Below, piece after piece: positions 31,633 through 42,755 of a stretch of DNA of 64,000 nt (positions within the stretch are counted from its first letter, which is position 1; every line of letters starts with the position of its first letter). Location of the stretch: assembly GCA_033032865.1 (NCBI GenBank), contig JAWHQI010000121.1, positions 4,960,001-5,024,000 on the forward strand, written 5' to 3'. A program made the translations under genes and the position numbers. The DNA is from Dactylorhiza incarnata (lineage: Eukaryota > Streptophyta > Magnoliopsida > Asparagales > Orchidaceae). Below the pieces are notes generated by a model. The model worked only from the letters and a program-made list of their open reading frames with translations, made no database searches and was not told the origin of the DNA.

Positions 31633-32755
31633 TCGTATCTGGTGTAGCCGGACCGAAGGTCCAGCTTGGTAAACAAGCTCGCCCCATGCAACTCGTCCAA
31701 AAGCTCCTCTATCATCGGAATCGGGAACTTATCCTTGATCGTGGAATCATTCAAGTTGCGGTAGTCCACGCAGAAACGCCAGGAACCGTCCTTCATCTTC
31801 ACCAAGATGATAGGAGAGGAAAAGGCGTTGGTGCTCGGCCGTATGATGCCGGTCGCCAACATCTCCTTCACACTCCTCTCGATCTCAGCCTTCTGGATGT
31901 ACGGGTACCGGTAGGGCCTGACGTTTGGGGGAGCAGCCCCCTCTTTCAACTGTATGCCATGATCCCTGAATCTGGGCGGCGGGAGGCCTCTAGGCTCCTG
32001 GAACACATCCTCGAACTGGGACAACAATGTCTGTATCTCCTCTGGAATGTCTGGGAGGGTTTGACCCGACGTCTCCACCCCCACCACCATGGCCATTGGA
32101 GAGCCCTGCTCCTCCAACAGCTGTAAGCTCCTCACAGAAATCTCCTTCAGAGGAGAGGACCGAATGCCCTGCAAGCAATAGTCCTTCCCCTGCTGGGTGA
32201 ACTCCATCGTCAGCCGCACCCAGTCGGTGGTCACCCTCTGTAACTGCCGCAACCACTGGACGCCCAACACCATGTCCGAGCCTCTGATCGGAAGTAAGTA
32301 CATGTCCGTATGGCCCAAGTAGCTCTGTACGCGGATTTCCACCCCCTTCATCACGCCCTCGCATTTCAGCTTGCTTCCATCCGCTACCACCACCTGGAAC
32401 GCTGCTTCTCTATCAATCGCATGCCCCACCTTCGAACCACGACCGGGTTGATGAAATTGTGGGTACTCCCACTGTCCACCAAAATGGTCACACACTCCTT
32501 GCCAATCCGACCTGTGAAACGGAGAGTCACCGGGGCTGATCCCCCCTGCATGGCCTGTATAGAAACTCCAAACTCTGTCAGGTCGAGTGCCTCAACGTCG
32601 ACACTCTCTAGTGGGCCCTCCTCCTCATCCTCCTCTCGCAGCATAAACACCTGAATTTTCTGGCAGTTGTGTCCCCTTATGTATTTCTCATCACAATTAA
32701 AGCACAGGCCCTTCTCCTTCCGAGCCTGCATCTCCGGCCAGGTCAACTTAGTCAC
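31629..32755 (-). pseudogene. Chromovirus zinc knuckle, protease and RT N-terminus
   Basis: Two overlapping frames. 32384-32755 has the knuckle CFNCDEKYIRGHNC (CX2CX4HX4C spacing with a longer basic flank) and protease VTILVDSGSTHNFI. 31629-32495 continues with the second protease half (GSDMVLGVQWLRQL) and RT start (YPYIQKAEIERSVKEMLATG, SPIILVKMKDGSWRFCVDYR). It ends where RSGYHQI would be expected, by a one-base deletion. Catalytic protease DSG is intact. Confidence 0.9.
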
Positions 32756-34197
32756 CGTGGGACGAGTGGGAGGTAGCTGGTCTTTTCGTCCCGCTGCGGG
32801 AGCCGCGGGTGGCCGGGTCGCCGTCCGGTTCCGCTGTCGGTTGTAACGTTCCTCCTGTTCCGCGTGATGCTAATAGCATGGCTCAGACTGCGCGGCAAGT
32901 ACGCGTGCACCTCATCGCGTAAGTTGTCCTTCAGAACCGAGATGAAACAACTCAACAATGTCTGCTCTCCCCAGGTGACCCGGTTGGCCAGCTTCTCGAA
33001 CTCCGTCCGGTACTCCGTGACCGTGCCCCGTTGGCGGAGTTTCTGGAGGCTGGCCTCCACGTCCTCGTACTCCAGTGGTCCGAATCTAGCCGAGAAAGCC
33101 TCTATGAACTCGGCCCAAGGAATGTGGGCGCGCCCCCGCAAAAACCACTGTGTCCACTGGTACGCGTCCTCCTCTAGATGGAAGGCCGCCAACTGTACCC
33201 ACTGAGCCGATGGGACCTCCTGATATCTGAAAAACAGCTCGGCCATCTGGATCCACTCGAGCGCGTCGCCTCCCCGAAACTTCGGAAAGTTCATCCGAGT
33301 CAGCTTGGGTTGCATGTAAGGTCGCTGAAATGCCCCACCCAAACCGCCTCCATTTTGGCCCAACGGTCCGTGTTGCTCATGATCTCCTTGAAGTCCTCCG
33401 TGATTCCACCCCGGGGGCCTCCCTGGCCCATTGTTGGCCGGTCCATATCCTCCGTTCGGAGCGTTCGCCGGTTAGGGAGGAAAAAATTCTGTTGCGCCTC
33501 CGAGAGGAACCGCATTCGCCCCGGTAGGGCGAAATAGCCCAAATCCTTGGTGTTGAGGCCTCCAGGGTTGTCCTGCGTGCTGTCCGGGTCCAAACAGGGC
33601 TCCTCCGACCTGTCCGGAGCCCCCTCCATGCCGCAGCAGGCCGCCGGGTCCCTGCAGGGGTTGTTCGAACCCCTACTGGGCCGCTGCACCTCCGCCGACC
33701 CCCCACTGGGCTGCTGCTCCTCCGCCGATACCCCAGGCGCCTCCTGCGGCCTCCGTCGGCCTGCCGGAGCCAAACCGGAGTGGCTCCGGTATCTCCCGAC
33801 CCCCTGGTTCTCTGCCGCACAGCCCTGAGGCGTCCTGATACCCGCCTGGACGGAAAGGGGCTCCGCCTCCCCGAGCGGCGTCGATCGGGTCTCCCGCGCC
33901 CGGTCCGGAACCGGATGCTCCAGACGGCAGCCCCCCGCTATTTCTCGCTCCCGTGCTTCCCTCATTCAGCATATTGGCTGCCCCGGTGTCGGATCCATCG
34001 CCGTTCTTCGCCTTCCCTTTCAGATTTTGCAAAAGGAGAGATTTCAACTCCTCCATCCTCGTCTCGAAGCGTTCCTCCAGATTTTGTTGCGAGTTCTTCA
34101 CGCTTGCTTCGATTGCCGCTACGGAATCCGTCAAGGTGACGTAGTTCTCCTCGATGGCGGCCAAGCGCGCCATTTTTGCCTCCGAACGTGTCACCAT
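32752..34197 (-). pseudogene. Chromovirus gag
   Basis: The start at 34197 lies just after the primer site. The N-terminus (MVTRSEAKMARLAAIEENYV) is a coiled coil, then a glycine-rich linker. The capsid part (32752-33363) has LTRMNFPKFRGGDALEWIQM, FHLEEDAYQWTQWFLRG and VTEYRTEFEKLANRVTW, the Retrotrans_gag signature. The middle lies in another frame (33300-33965), so there are at least two frameshifts plus a stop near 33673. Gag would build the particle. Confidence 0.85.
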
Positions 34198-34211
34198 GGT
34201 CGCAGGAAGGA

Positions 34212-34226
34212 GGCTCTGATACCAAA
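34212..34226 (-). other. Chromovirus primer-binding site
   Basis: Minus-strand TTTGGTATCAGAGCC directly follows the LTR. It complements the initiator Met tRNA 3' end. Confidence 0.9.
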
Positions 34227-34546
34227 TGATAGGATCTACTAGGGCAACTAGAGAAATTAGAGACTAGGGAGGAAGAAGACGACTAGGGTTTGCTAGAAAA
34301 GAAAATACCTGAAATAATTATGCATGAGAACCAAAGGAGGGGGAAAGGGGTATTTAAGTGAACCCCTCCCCCTAGGGGCCGGCCGGCCCCAAGTGAGGGC
34401 TGAGCCGTTGCGGTTCAGCCCTCCTCCTCTTAATTAATTAATGGCGGGCTGAACCGGATGGTTCAGCCCGGTCTTTTCCTGGCGCTCCTTTTGGTCTTCT
34501 GGCGTATTTGAATCCTCGAAAGCGCATGCCGTCCGGGGGCATAACA
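34227..34546 (-). repeat. Chromovirus 5' LTR
   Basis: 320-bp partner of 28884-29203, followed by the TSD GCAAC. Confidence 0.95.
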
Positions 34547-34551
34547 GCAAC

Positions 34552-35917
34552 ACATCCCTCAAGCTGAGAAGATAGAGTCCAATGAGATCGCCAAGTTTGA
34601 ACCTCCGTTGAAGAACTATAACAGAACTTTTTCACTTTGTGATCGAAGAGGGAGAAATCACGGAGATCGATAATCATTCTTCATGCATAGATCCCTTCAT
34701 TCACTTCTTATCTATTAGGGAGTATCATTATTACAAACGAAGAATCAGATTCAAAGATGCTCATTATTTCTTTCTCTCCGAAAACTTGTACTAAAGAATA
34801 CTTTTATCTCCCATAGCGAGATGTGTCTTTGAAGAGGAAGTTCTTATCATCCTTCGTGTAGTTCATTCCGAAGGATGTGTAAGTCATTTTGGAGCTCAGA
34901 TCTTAGGGAGGAGCATCCGTAGGCAAAAATACTTTTGGCTAGAAATTAGGAAAGATGCAGAGCAATATGCCAAGAAGTGTCCTCAATACTAGATTTGCCC
35001 TTCTCTAGTTAAAACTTGCAAAGCAACTGCGCACTCCATTACTATACCCTGGCCATTTTTGATAAGTGGATGGATCTTCTTGGACCTTTTCCCATGGCTA
35101 GTGGGCAACATCGCTACATCCTTGTTACGATTGTTTACTTCAGTAAGTGGGTCGAAGCTGAAGCCTTAGACAAAAGTACAACATAGATCGTATAGAACTT
35201 CATTTGGGGAGAGATCTCCGCATGAGATTTTTATGGACATTATCACCAACAATTGTCCTCAATTCACCAATGAATAGTTGAAAAGCTTTTGTGAGCAGGT
35301 TGGAATTGAGTCTGCTATTCTGCAGTTCACCATCCACAAAACAATGATTAAGTAGAGGCGACCAACAAGTTGATTTTAAATCTCTTAAAAAATAAAGTGG
35401 AGGATGTTCGAGGAAGTTGGGCCGAGCAACTTCCTTCTATTCTTTGGGTTCTCAGAACCACCCCTACAACCGCTACCAGAGTGACACCCTTTAAATTGTC
35501 ACATGGATCCAAAGCACTCGTCCCGATAGAGTTTGAGGTGATGAGTCCGAAGATTTTTCTATCAAAGGAGGAAGAGAAGAATGGATGAAGGAGAATAAGG
35601 AAGATGTGAGGTGCGGCATGGATCTCACCGAGTTGAGAGACTCTGTGATCATAAGGCAAGAGGAAATAAAGCAAAAAATGACCAAGTATTTCAACAAGCA
35701 CATCCGGGTGAAATAATTTGTAGTCGGAGACTTGGTCATGCAGAAGATAGATGTTGTAGGGAGGATGATCTCTATTGAGAAACTTAATCCCAATTTGGCA
35801 GGACCATTCACCATCAAAGATGCTCTAAAAAACGGCAGCTACTATTTACAATTTTATGACGCCGACAAGATCTCCAACACTTGGAGCGGGGATGAAATTG
35901 AAGTGATATTTTCATAG
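34552..35917 (+). pseudogene. Tat-type integrase
   Basis: Across several frames the segment gives the zinc region (HSEGCVSHFGAQIL, DAEQYAKKCPQY), the core (GWIFLDLFPMASGQHRYILV, with WIFLDLF for the usual WGMDxxGP), and the C-terminal module (GDLVMQKIDVVG, LNPNLAGPFTIKDALKNGSY). The final frame 35732-35917 ends with a stop before AT-rich 3' sequence. It is the integrase of the Tat element whose RT lies at 23590-24655. Stops make it inactive. Confidence 0.75.
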
Positions 35918-36858
35918 TTTCTTGTATATATTTTCATACATTTAGAGTTCCTTGCACTTTTCTTTTTATTTCTCTGTAACGAATGTAAGACATCTAAAAT
36001 ATCTCCAGCAACGATCTGCTTCTGTCGATATCAGTAATTGCAAAAGCCTTTGATAATCAGATTTATCTAACTCCAGGTTTTGTATCCATTCTCTTAAGTC
36101 TACTAAACTTTCATCAGTAGCTTGACCCCCTTGAATTGTGATCATTGGTGGTAATTTCTACTATGACTGCCTTTGCTTGAATTGTTCACTATTGGATAAG
36201 TAGTTCAACTGACTCAATCTTGCGAAGGACTTTAACTGTTGGATTTTCTAAAGGCTCTCACTGGCACCCATGTGATATGTGATCACATCTCGATAGAATT
36301 GTTCGCGGTTGTGCAGTGTCTGACTTGATCCAATCTCTCGCGATGGTCTTTAGGTATCTGGATATCTCGCCGACACCTGCCGCACCTCACTACCAGATCG
36401 ATTGTTGTAACATCCACTACCATTGCTCTTGCTGGAATTGTTCACAACTTATATATTTGTTACATTGATCTAATAGACGTGATCGATCAGTACTGTTGTG
36501 CATCAACAAAGATATCACTGACACTAAAAATCCTTTCCGAGGACAAGCTCTGTTCCTAACATATGCCTTATGCTTGACTACATTTTCTTTAGCTTTCAGG
36601 CTCTCGAGACCCCTTTAGATAAACCAACTATAATATTTAATTTATATTTTCACGGATACCGCAGACACTCTATTCCCTAAGGAAGCAAGTTCTCATGAAT
36701 ACTCATGCAGACACCATTCAACATTCTGAGTTATTCTATGTTACATATGCAGACGGTGACACAGAGCTCGATAAGGCACCAACAACGTTACCAGTCTACT
36801 CCAGGAGGAAGATGCTCGCGGCGGAAACACCGACGTGATTGATAAAGACCCAGCCGGG
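35918..36858. other. Non-coding stretch after Tat integrase
   Basis: No frame or repeat edge was recognised. Position fits the 3' untranslated part of the Tat element; its LTR was not located. Confidence 0.35.
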
Positions 36859-37082
36859 TGTTCTCTTACAAGTTATCTTTTAATTTCTTGAATTTTGAAT
36901 TTCATGAATATTTATGCTTTTGGCCGGTGGGGGTTCTAATAACCCAAACCTCTTGTATTATTCATGCTTGTAATTTGGATGAAAAGTTTTGGATCCTAGG
37001 GCTGGCCAAGAGTCCCTCTTGGATTTTCTCTCTTCCTCCCTTTTGTTCTTCTCGGATTGGAGCGGTGAAACCCTAAGGACAT

Positions 37083-37097
37083 TGGTCCGACCTACCG
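37083..37097 (+). other. Primer-binding site, tRNA-Tyr
   Basis: TGGTCCGACCTACCG exactly complements the 3' end of plant tRNA-Tyr as I remember it (…CGGTAGGTCGGACCA). It lies one base after the presumed LTR end. Confidence 0.7.
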
Positions 37098-37423
37098 ACC
37101 CCGTCCGCTACTTCCATAGCTGATGTGACTCTCTCACTCGCTCCACGACCCTACTATTCCCATGACCCACTCATTCTCATCGACTGCGCTCGCGCACGAC
37201 GATTCAGGTTTCAACTTCGACCCCCTCAACTCGCATCGATCCATGGCTAGTTCTGCTCACATCCATCCACACCGTTGGCTTTCGTCCTACCTGCACGTGT
37301 ATAGCCAGAGCCAGTCCCGCTCGCGTCAGACCGTCCAGCGGATGTATTCTTCGATCGCACCGACCACCCCGTTTTCTTTTACTGCTCCTGGCGCCACCGT
37401 CGAGACGACCGAGCACCCACACC

Positions 37424-37761
37424 ATGACGAGCACCCGTCTCGACACTGTAGAACGCCGCCTTGACGATCAAGAAGTCTCGTCGCTTCGATTTAAGATAGC
37501 CTCCAGCGTCTTGAGGTTCGCGATGCCCGCTTGGAGTCCACTCTGCCCACGCATTGGAGGAGTCATCCACTACCAACCAGCCTTACAACCCCTCCTTCAC
37601 TCCCGCACTTGCCACGGTACATATGTCGCGTGCCCTCGAAGTTTCCCATTTCAACGGGACCGATCCTTTCGGTGGATTGCCAAGGCCGAATAATGTTTTG
37701 ACGTCCAGGGCACCCCGGACACGCAAAAGGTCTCCTTGATGCTCCTTGCTATGGAGGGATC
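37424..37761 (+). pseudogene. Gypsy gag, first part
   Basis: Frames here contain a coiled start (TRLDTVERRLDDQE) and the capsid motif SHFNGTDPFGGLP/GWIAKAE split by a frameshift. The end (SLMLLAMEG) is interrupted at 37761 by a solo LTR and continues at 38844. Confidence 0.65.
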
Positions 37762-38843
37762 TGTTGGACATGTGTGTCACATCCCTTTGTTTGAGAATAC
37801 CAAATCTCATATTGTATTTGATCTTGCTTGTCGTGTGTTTATAGTGTGCAAGAACTATATGTGCAATACTCCACAGGTAGAAAGCAGCTTGGAACCAACA
37901 TTCTGAACAAGAGCACTACCGCTCGGCGCTAGGCGCTACCACAGGCGTTAGCGCTACCGCGGGCGTTAAGCATTACCGCCTGGCGCTATCTCCAGATCGT
38001 GAACAACGCCACGCCGCGGCGGTTTCGTAACCGTCTCTACACGAATGCAACCGCATGCGTTAGGAGCTAGCGCAGACGCTATCTTGAAGTTCTATATATT
38101 GGAGCTTTCTCTCTCGTTTTGGTTAATGATCCCAGAGAGAATATAAGTGCCAAAATTCCATTGCTGTTATGCTGCCGAAAATGGATCTCCCACAAAAAGC
38201 TTAAGGAGAATTCTGGAGGAGGACTACGTCACGCTACATCCGAAGGACGATCGCTTCGACCTCGCTCATACTACATCGATCCTTCATCTTCGACTTCAGA
38301 AAATCTCATATAGGGAGCTTTATTATTGTTATCATTATTTCATTTCATTATCTTTGTAGTGAAATCGCCTTGTGTTGGCGACTAGGTCTTTGCGCGGCTT
38401 AGGAGGAATTCATCGCGTGTGTTGGCGACTAGGTCTAGGTGATTAGATCTAGGGGGTGCTCGAGGCCATATCCTGGGGAGGATTGGCTAGAGCGGCTTGA
38501 GGCCATATCCGAGGAAGGATAGACTAAAGCCAATCGGTTCGTGGGGATACGAGTCAGTATAGAAAAAAAAAATTTATTTACATTTGTACGCCTCCGATTT
38601 CTAGCGATATTGAAATCAAATTTATGTAAACACTTTTTTATATAATACAATCATGTCTTTATTTGTGTTTATTTGATTTCTTTCATTTGGCGTAAATTTT
38701 CTATATTGCAAATTACTTTTAGCTAAATTGTTATTTTCTTATCGTTTATATTAAAACAATTTAGTAAATTGCCTAAAGATTTAAAAAGAATTTTTATTCC
38801 CTTATTCACCCCCCCCCCTCTAAGGGCACCTATCGATCCAACA
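37762..38843 (+). mobile_element. Solo LTR, 1.08 kb, probably Copia
   Basis: TGTTGGACATGTG…ATCGATCCAACA with TSD GGATC (37757-37761, 38844-38848). It has TTATTCACCCCCCCCCCTCT near its end, as in plant Copia LTRs, and repeated TTGGCGACTAGGTCT units around 38370-38440. A GCGCTA/TAGCGC-rich block lies at 37920-38080. It interrupts Gypsy gag. Confidence 0.85.
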
Positions 38844-39363
38844 GGATCCACCTTATACTGGGTCATTGGCTCCGCCACTCCACTCCGCTCCTCTTGTGGT
38901 CCGACCTCAAGCTGGCCTTGGTCAATCACTACGATCGCCGCAACTCTGACAATGCCGTCGAGAGCCTATGTGCCTTCCGTTACATTTCTTTGGCGAATCA
39001 ATATATTGACAAATTTATCGAGCTCGTCAACTACGTTTTCGGTCTTCCTCCCGATCAATATATGGGCTTCTTCCTTCAGAGTCTCCAACCTCACATCTGC
39101 TCACGACTGTGTACTCATCTTTCCCGGGATATTACAGATGCTATGGAGATCGCCCGCTTGGTGGAGGAGGATCTGTTAGTCAAGCCGGTAGACCGGCCTC
39201 GTTTCCAGCCGTCCGCACCCAACTCCTCGACTCGCTCCACAATCATTCCTCCTGTCCCACCATGGCTTCCCACGAGGGATCCGCCACATATGACTACCCT
39301 TCCCCCAACCGTCCATCCTTCCTCGGTCCCCACAACCGCCAATCCCCAACCGCCTCTTGACAC
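38844..39363 (+). pseudogene. Gypsy gag, second part
   Basis: The frame 38894-39367 has WSDLKLALVNHYDRRNSDNA, IDKFIELVNYVFGLPPDQYM and GFFLQSLQPHICSRLCTHL, the second half of the Gypsy capsid domain, then a proline-rich linker. Joining with 37424-37761 requires removal of the solo LTR and frameshift repair. Confidence 0.75.
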
Positions 39364-39840
39364 ATGAGTATAATGACCCGCACAATAAGGGTGTGCTTCC
39401 GATGCTGGCTACCCTATTCCCTGGCGCACGACTGCCCGCTTAAGGAGCTACGGGTTATCATGTGCGACGATGGGGATGAAGTCACGGACGCCAATTTCGT
39501 TGCCCTTATCCTTGATGATGTCCCTTTAACGAATCCGGAGACGGGTTCCTTCCAGTGTTTGGAGCTCTCGCGTTTTGGGCCCCACACCATGAAGCTCCAG
39601 GGACTTCTGCAGTGGATCTCCGTGGTGTTTATGATTGATAGTGGGACGACCCACAACTTCGTCTCCCATGACTTGGTAGCTCCCTTGCAGCGCTGCCCAC
39701 CGACCCGACGACAAAGTTCTTGGTTTTCCTTGTTGACGGTCGTCGCTCCCCGACTAGTGGCCTCTAACATGGCCTTCCTCTCCAGTTGGGCGATTACAAT
39801 GCCTCTGCCGACTTTTAAGTCTTTCCTTTGGGCGGAGTGA
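39364..39840 (+). pseudogene. Gypsy protease region
   Basis: The frame begins with a knuckle-like CFRCWLPYSLAHDC (CX2C…HX…C variant) and includes SVVFMIDSGTTHNFVSHDLV, an intact aspartic protease signature. It belongs to the same element as the Gag before it. The frame ends before RT in a different phase. Confidence 0.75.
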
Positions 39841-40251
39841 ATGCCAACATGGGCGTTAAGTGGTTACAGACGTTGGGCGACGTCAACCACAACTGGACCT
39901 CTATGCAGATGACCTTCCAATGGGTTAATCGGCCTTGCACACTCCTGGGGGGCGCCTTCATTTAACGGATCACCATCTCATCGCCTCCAGCCCTGCATAT
40001 TCACTCTGTGGACTTTCGAGCACTCCTATGGCACACCACCTTACCGGCGGTAGTGACCCTGATGACTCCATGTTCTTCCCCGCCGTCTCAGCTGTCTCTC
40101 CTTCTGGAGACTTACTCGTCCCTGTTCACGCCTAATTTGGGACTCCGACCGCCCCACGCCAGCGATCAACATCCATCTCCTGGCTGGCGTACATGCATGC
40201 AATTTCGGTTCATCCATACCACTACGGGCATACTCAAAAGGATGATATTAA
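39841..40251 (+). pseudogene. Gypsy protease end and RT lead-in
   Basis: Shifted frames contain LLETYSSLFTPNLGLRPPHA and VHPYHYGHTQKDDIK, the segment just before Gypsy RT (…VxPYRYPHxQKxEI). A Tourist-like MITE follows at 40252 and RT proper was not found to its right. Confidence 0.65.
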
Positions 40252-40474
40252 GGGTCTGTTTTGGGCGGCGTATGCGCATCAGTGCGATTGGAGAGAACGC
40301 CACCACCTTCAACCAAGGCGTTTGTTTTCCACCTTTCCCCGACATTTCCAGTCGCCGCCCCCTATGAACGGAGAAACGCCTCCGTCTCCGAACCCAGCTA
40401 GGATCAACCGGTGTGATCACCGGTTGTGTTATCTGCCACACAGGAATGCCGCCAACACCCTTTCAAACAGACCC
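40252..40474. mobile_element. Tourist-like (PIF/Harbinger) MITE, 223 bp
   Basis: Ends GGGTCTGTTT…AAACAGACCC, with TAA on both sides (40249-40251, 40475-40477). Internal inverted repeat ACCGGTGTGATCACCGGT near 40408-40425. Non-coding. Confidence 0.85.
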
Positions 40475-40477
40475 TAA

Positions 40478-41180
40478 GCGATTGGATACTTGTATTGATG
40501 GAGGAATGTGCCCCCAGAGACGGTGTATGGAAAGGGTTAGGGTTACGATGGATATGCGGTTACGTGGAGTGGGCACCGGGGTTCAACCATGAAGGGGTGA
40601 TATAGTGAATTCGGGCTAGTGGAAGGTTTAGTGACAATCGATAGTGGGAAAGGGTGACTCGTTGGGACTGGGTGAGGGTTTGGTTGGTAGTGTGGTGGTG
40701 GGAATGAAAAGCAGGCCTAGAAATGCTTTCTCTGCATGTGATGGCTCAGCATGGTAATGTTTAGGGGGCCTATTAGAGAACTTTCCGTGGGATTAGTAAA
40801 GGGCCTAAGTTATTTTTTTGGGGTCAATGGTGGGACTCAGAATGATTAAGCTCTGCTCCTTCTATCGGCATAAGCTGGGAAGTAAGTCCCTCAACACTAA
40901 CCTAGTCACCACAACTAGAGGATAGTTCACAACCCTAGATACAAGCTTTGCTCCACATACGAAAAATGCAAACCCAACTTGCAATAGCATCTCACCAGTA
41001 TTTGTTATTTATCAAATTAAATTCTATGGTTTTATTTAATCATCCATAAGACTTAAATTTTTGGGATAATTTCTCTCCACAGGGCATATATATTTGTCAA
41101 GTATATTTCAAACTTGTTATATATTCTATATTTGTTCTTTGTTATGTGGATTTCCACAATGCATTAGGAAATGAGGAATT
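40478..41180. other. Unassigned stretch
   Basis: No open frame of note and no recognised repeat. It may be decayed Gypsy pol, but no RT motif could be read. Confidence 0.3.
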
Positions 41181-41475
41181 ATCACTCAATTGGTGATGAA
41201 GAGTGGATAAACTCTATAGTTAAGCATGCTTGGGCGAGAGTAGTGGCGGAATGGGTAACCTCCTGGGAAGTCCCTGCGCTGCCCACTTAACTGAAGAATT
41301 TCCCTTATCAAAGGGAGTCTGCGGCCTCCAACAACTCGTTGTGCCCTGTGGTGGGACCAGAGACGGGTTGGTGTGTATGGGTTGCAGCCCGGACGATCTT
41401 AGTGGAGCTTCGCCCATGTGTGCCGGTCCTGGATCGTTACAAAAAAAGTGCACTTTTTCTGTAACGTCCCGGTCT
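41181..41475 (+). mobile_element. Diverged Cassandra-like LTR plus junction
   Basis: CTCAATTGGTGATGAAGAGT, then a 5S-like core (GTTAAGCATGCTTGGGCGAG, then TAACCTCCTGGGAAGTCC), then GGATCGTTACA at 41441. After it comes AAAAAAGTGCACTTTTTC and then TGTAACGTCCCGG, the same kind of joint as in the unit at 26255-27633. The second arm decays within a few tens of bases. Confidence 0.75.
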
Positions 41476-42339
41476 ACTGTGAGTGTGCTATAGGGGATCA
41501 AATTTGACTCTGATAGAAATTTGTTATTTAATTTCGGGGCATGCACTTTGTAGGGCTGGGTTGGGTAGATGGATTCATGATGACGCGTCAAGCCTTCTCT
41601 TGAATCAAATGCTCTGTTCATGCTGTCCTTACCATAGATGTTGTTATCACACTTTTATACTAATTAACTAATCTTCTGATGGGAATCACATTTCATAGGC
41701 GGGCTGACTCTTATCGGAACCCACCTGAGTCTACTTACATAGAAGGCAGAATTAGGATCGTCGTATGGACGATCCGAGCTGTAGTCGCGCTCAGAACGAC
41801 GACCGCATATTTTTATGTAATTTTTGTATTTTTTTATTTCATGTATACCGAGTGGTATTATGTTTCGCAAGATCATGGTCATTCGTAGCAAGTCCTAAGT
41901 CTATAAATAGGGGTATATGAGCTTATTTCCTGGATTGCTCAATTTGAAGGATTTCTGATTTTCATGGATTGCCGGAGCCTAGACTAACACTTCCCCTCCA
42001 TTTGTCCGGCTACCACCACCCGCCACCACAGATCACCACCTTCAACAGCTGGCATCTTCCATGTTTCCCCTCCAACCATCAAATATTTCCACTTAATTAC
42101 CAAAACTACTGTAACCAACTATCCCAGCCGGGCCCCATAATCTCCACTATTATCCTTATAACAATCTGTTTCCACTACCAGCACCCCTAACTGTCACTTA
42201 ATGACTTAACCGTCTAATACCTCTTCCCCTGCCGGAAACGCAAGTCTGCCGCAAAACAAAGCTCCACAATGGCTGGTACCTTCTCCTTGGTAGTCATCCC
42301 TCCCTTCCAGGCAAGCAACAGACCGCTCCATGAGGGGTT
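41476..42339. other. Unassigned stretch with a TATA-like motif
   Basis: TATAAATAGGGG at 41902-41913 could be an LTR or gene promoter. No matching repeat edge or coding motif was found around it. Confidence 0.3.
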
Positions 42340-42755
42340 TAAACGAGTCGAGCTCGAGTCGTGTTTGGCAAAAATCCCAAACTCGAGCTCGAGATAAATA
42401 TTTCGAGCTCGAGCTCGAGCTCGTCGAGCTCACCCTGCTTGGCTCGAGCTCGAGCTCGAGACCAGCATATTGAGCTCGAGTCGAGCTCGAGCTGCTCGCG
42501 AGCTCGAGTCGAGCTCGAGCTGCTCGCGAGTTTTTTGCTCATGAGCTCATTTTTATTTTTATTTATATTTATTTTTAAAAAAAAATACCCCAAAAAGAAG
42601 CTCACGAGTCGGCTCGCGAGCTCATGAACAAGAGTAATCGAGCTCGAGCTCGGCTCGAAATCGAGCTCGAGCTCAACTGGTTCGAGCTCGAGTCGAGCTT
42701 TTTTGAGCCGACTCATCGAGCTCACGAGCCGGCTCGACTCAACTTGCAGGGCTCC
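42340..42755. repeat. GAGCTC/CTCGAG-rich element, possibly a hAT-type MITE
   Basis: Dense palindromic GAGCTCGAG motifs in both orientations surround an AT-rich centre. Outer parts GTTTAAACGAGTCGAG and (reverse) GTTGAGTCGAGCC are loosely inverted. No clean TSD was found, so class is unsure. The frames open in this stretch are low-complexity and not genes. Confidence 0.5.

Larger units (their letters stand above)
28884..34546 (-). mobile_element. Gypsy chromovirus, nearly full length, minus strand
   Basis: LTRs 28884-29203 and 34227-34546 are both 320 bp and differ at roughly a dozen positions by eye. TSD GCAAC is perfect (28879-28883, 34547-34551). The primer site is initiator-Met type. Gag, CCHC knuckle, protease, RT, RNase H, integrase and chromodomain are all present in order but split by frameshifts and stops, so this copy is inactive. 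It is inserted in the Tat element. Confidence 0.95.
22460..35917 (+). mobile_element. Old Tat-type Ty3/Gypsy element, plus strand, split by two insertions
   Basis: Gag tail, protease, RT, RNase H, a second RNase H and integrase appear in order on the plus strand. The order protease-RT-RNase H-extra RNase H-integrase is characteristic of the Tat/Ogre lineage. Elements at 25298-28703 and 28884-34546 interrupt the extra RNase H and the spacer before integrase. Many stops and frameshifts, plus three long G tracts, show it is old. LTRs were not identified. Confidence 0.75.
36859..40251 (+). mobile_element. Gypsy element fragment, plus strand, 5' part
   Basis: An LTR end at 37081 is followed by a tRNA-Tyr primer site, Gag, protease and the lead-in to RT. 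Sequence is lost after 40251 where a MITE sits, and no later pol was recognised. The LTR start near 36859 is a guess (TGTTCTCTTACAAG). Gag is split by a solo LTR (37762-38843). Confidence 0.65.

Noticed and set aside
37954..38080. GCGCTA/TAGCGC-rich segment as a separate transposon
   Set aside because: It lies wholly inside the solo LTR 37762-38843 and has no own ends or TSD.
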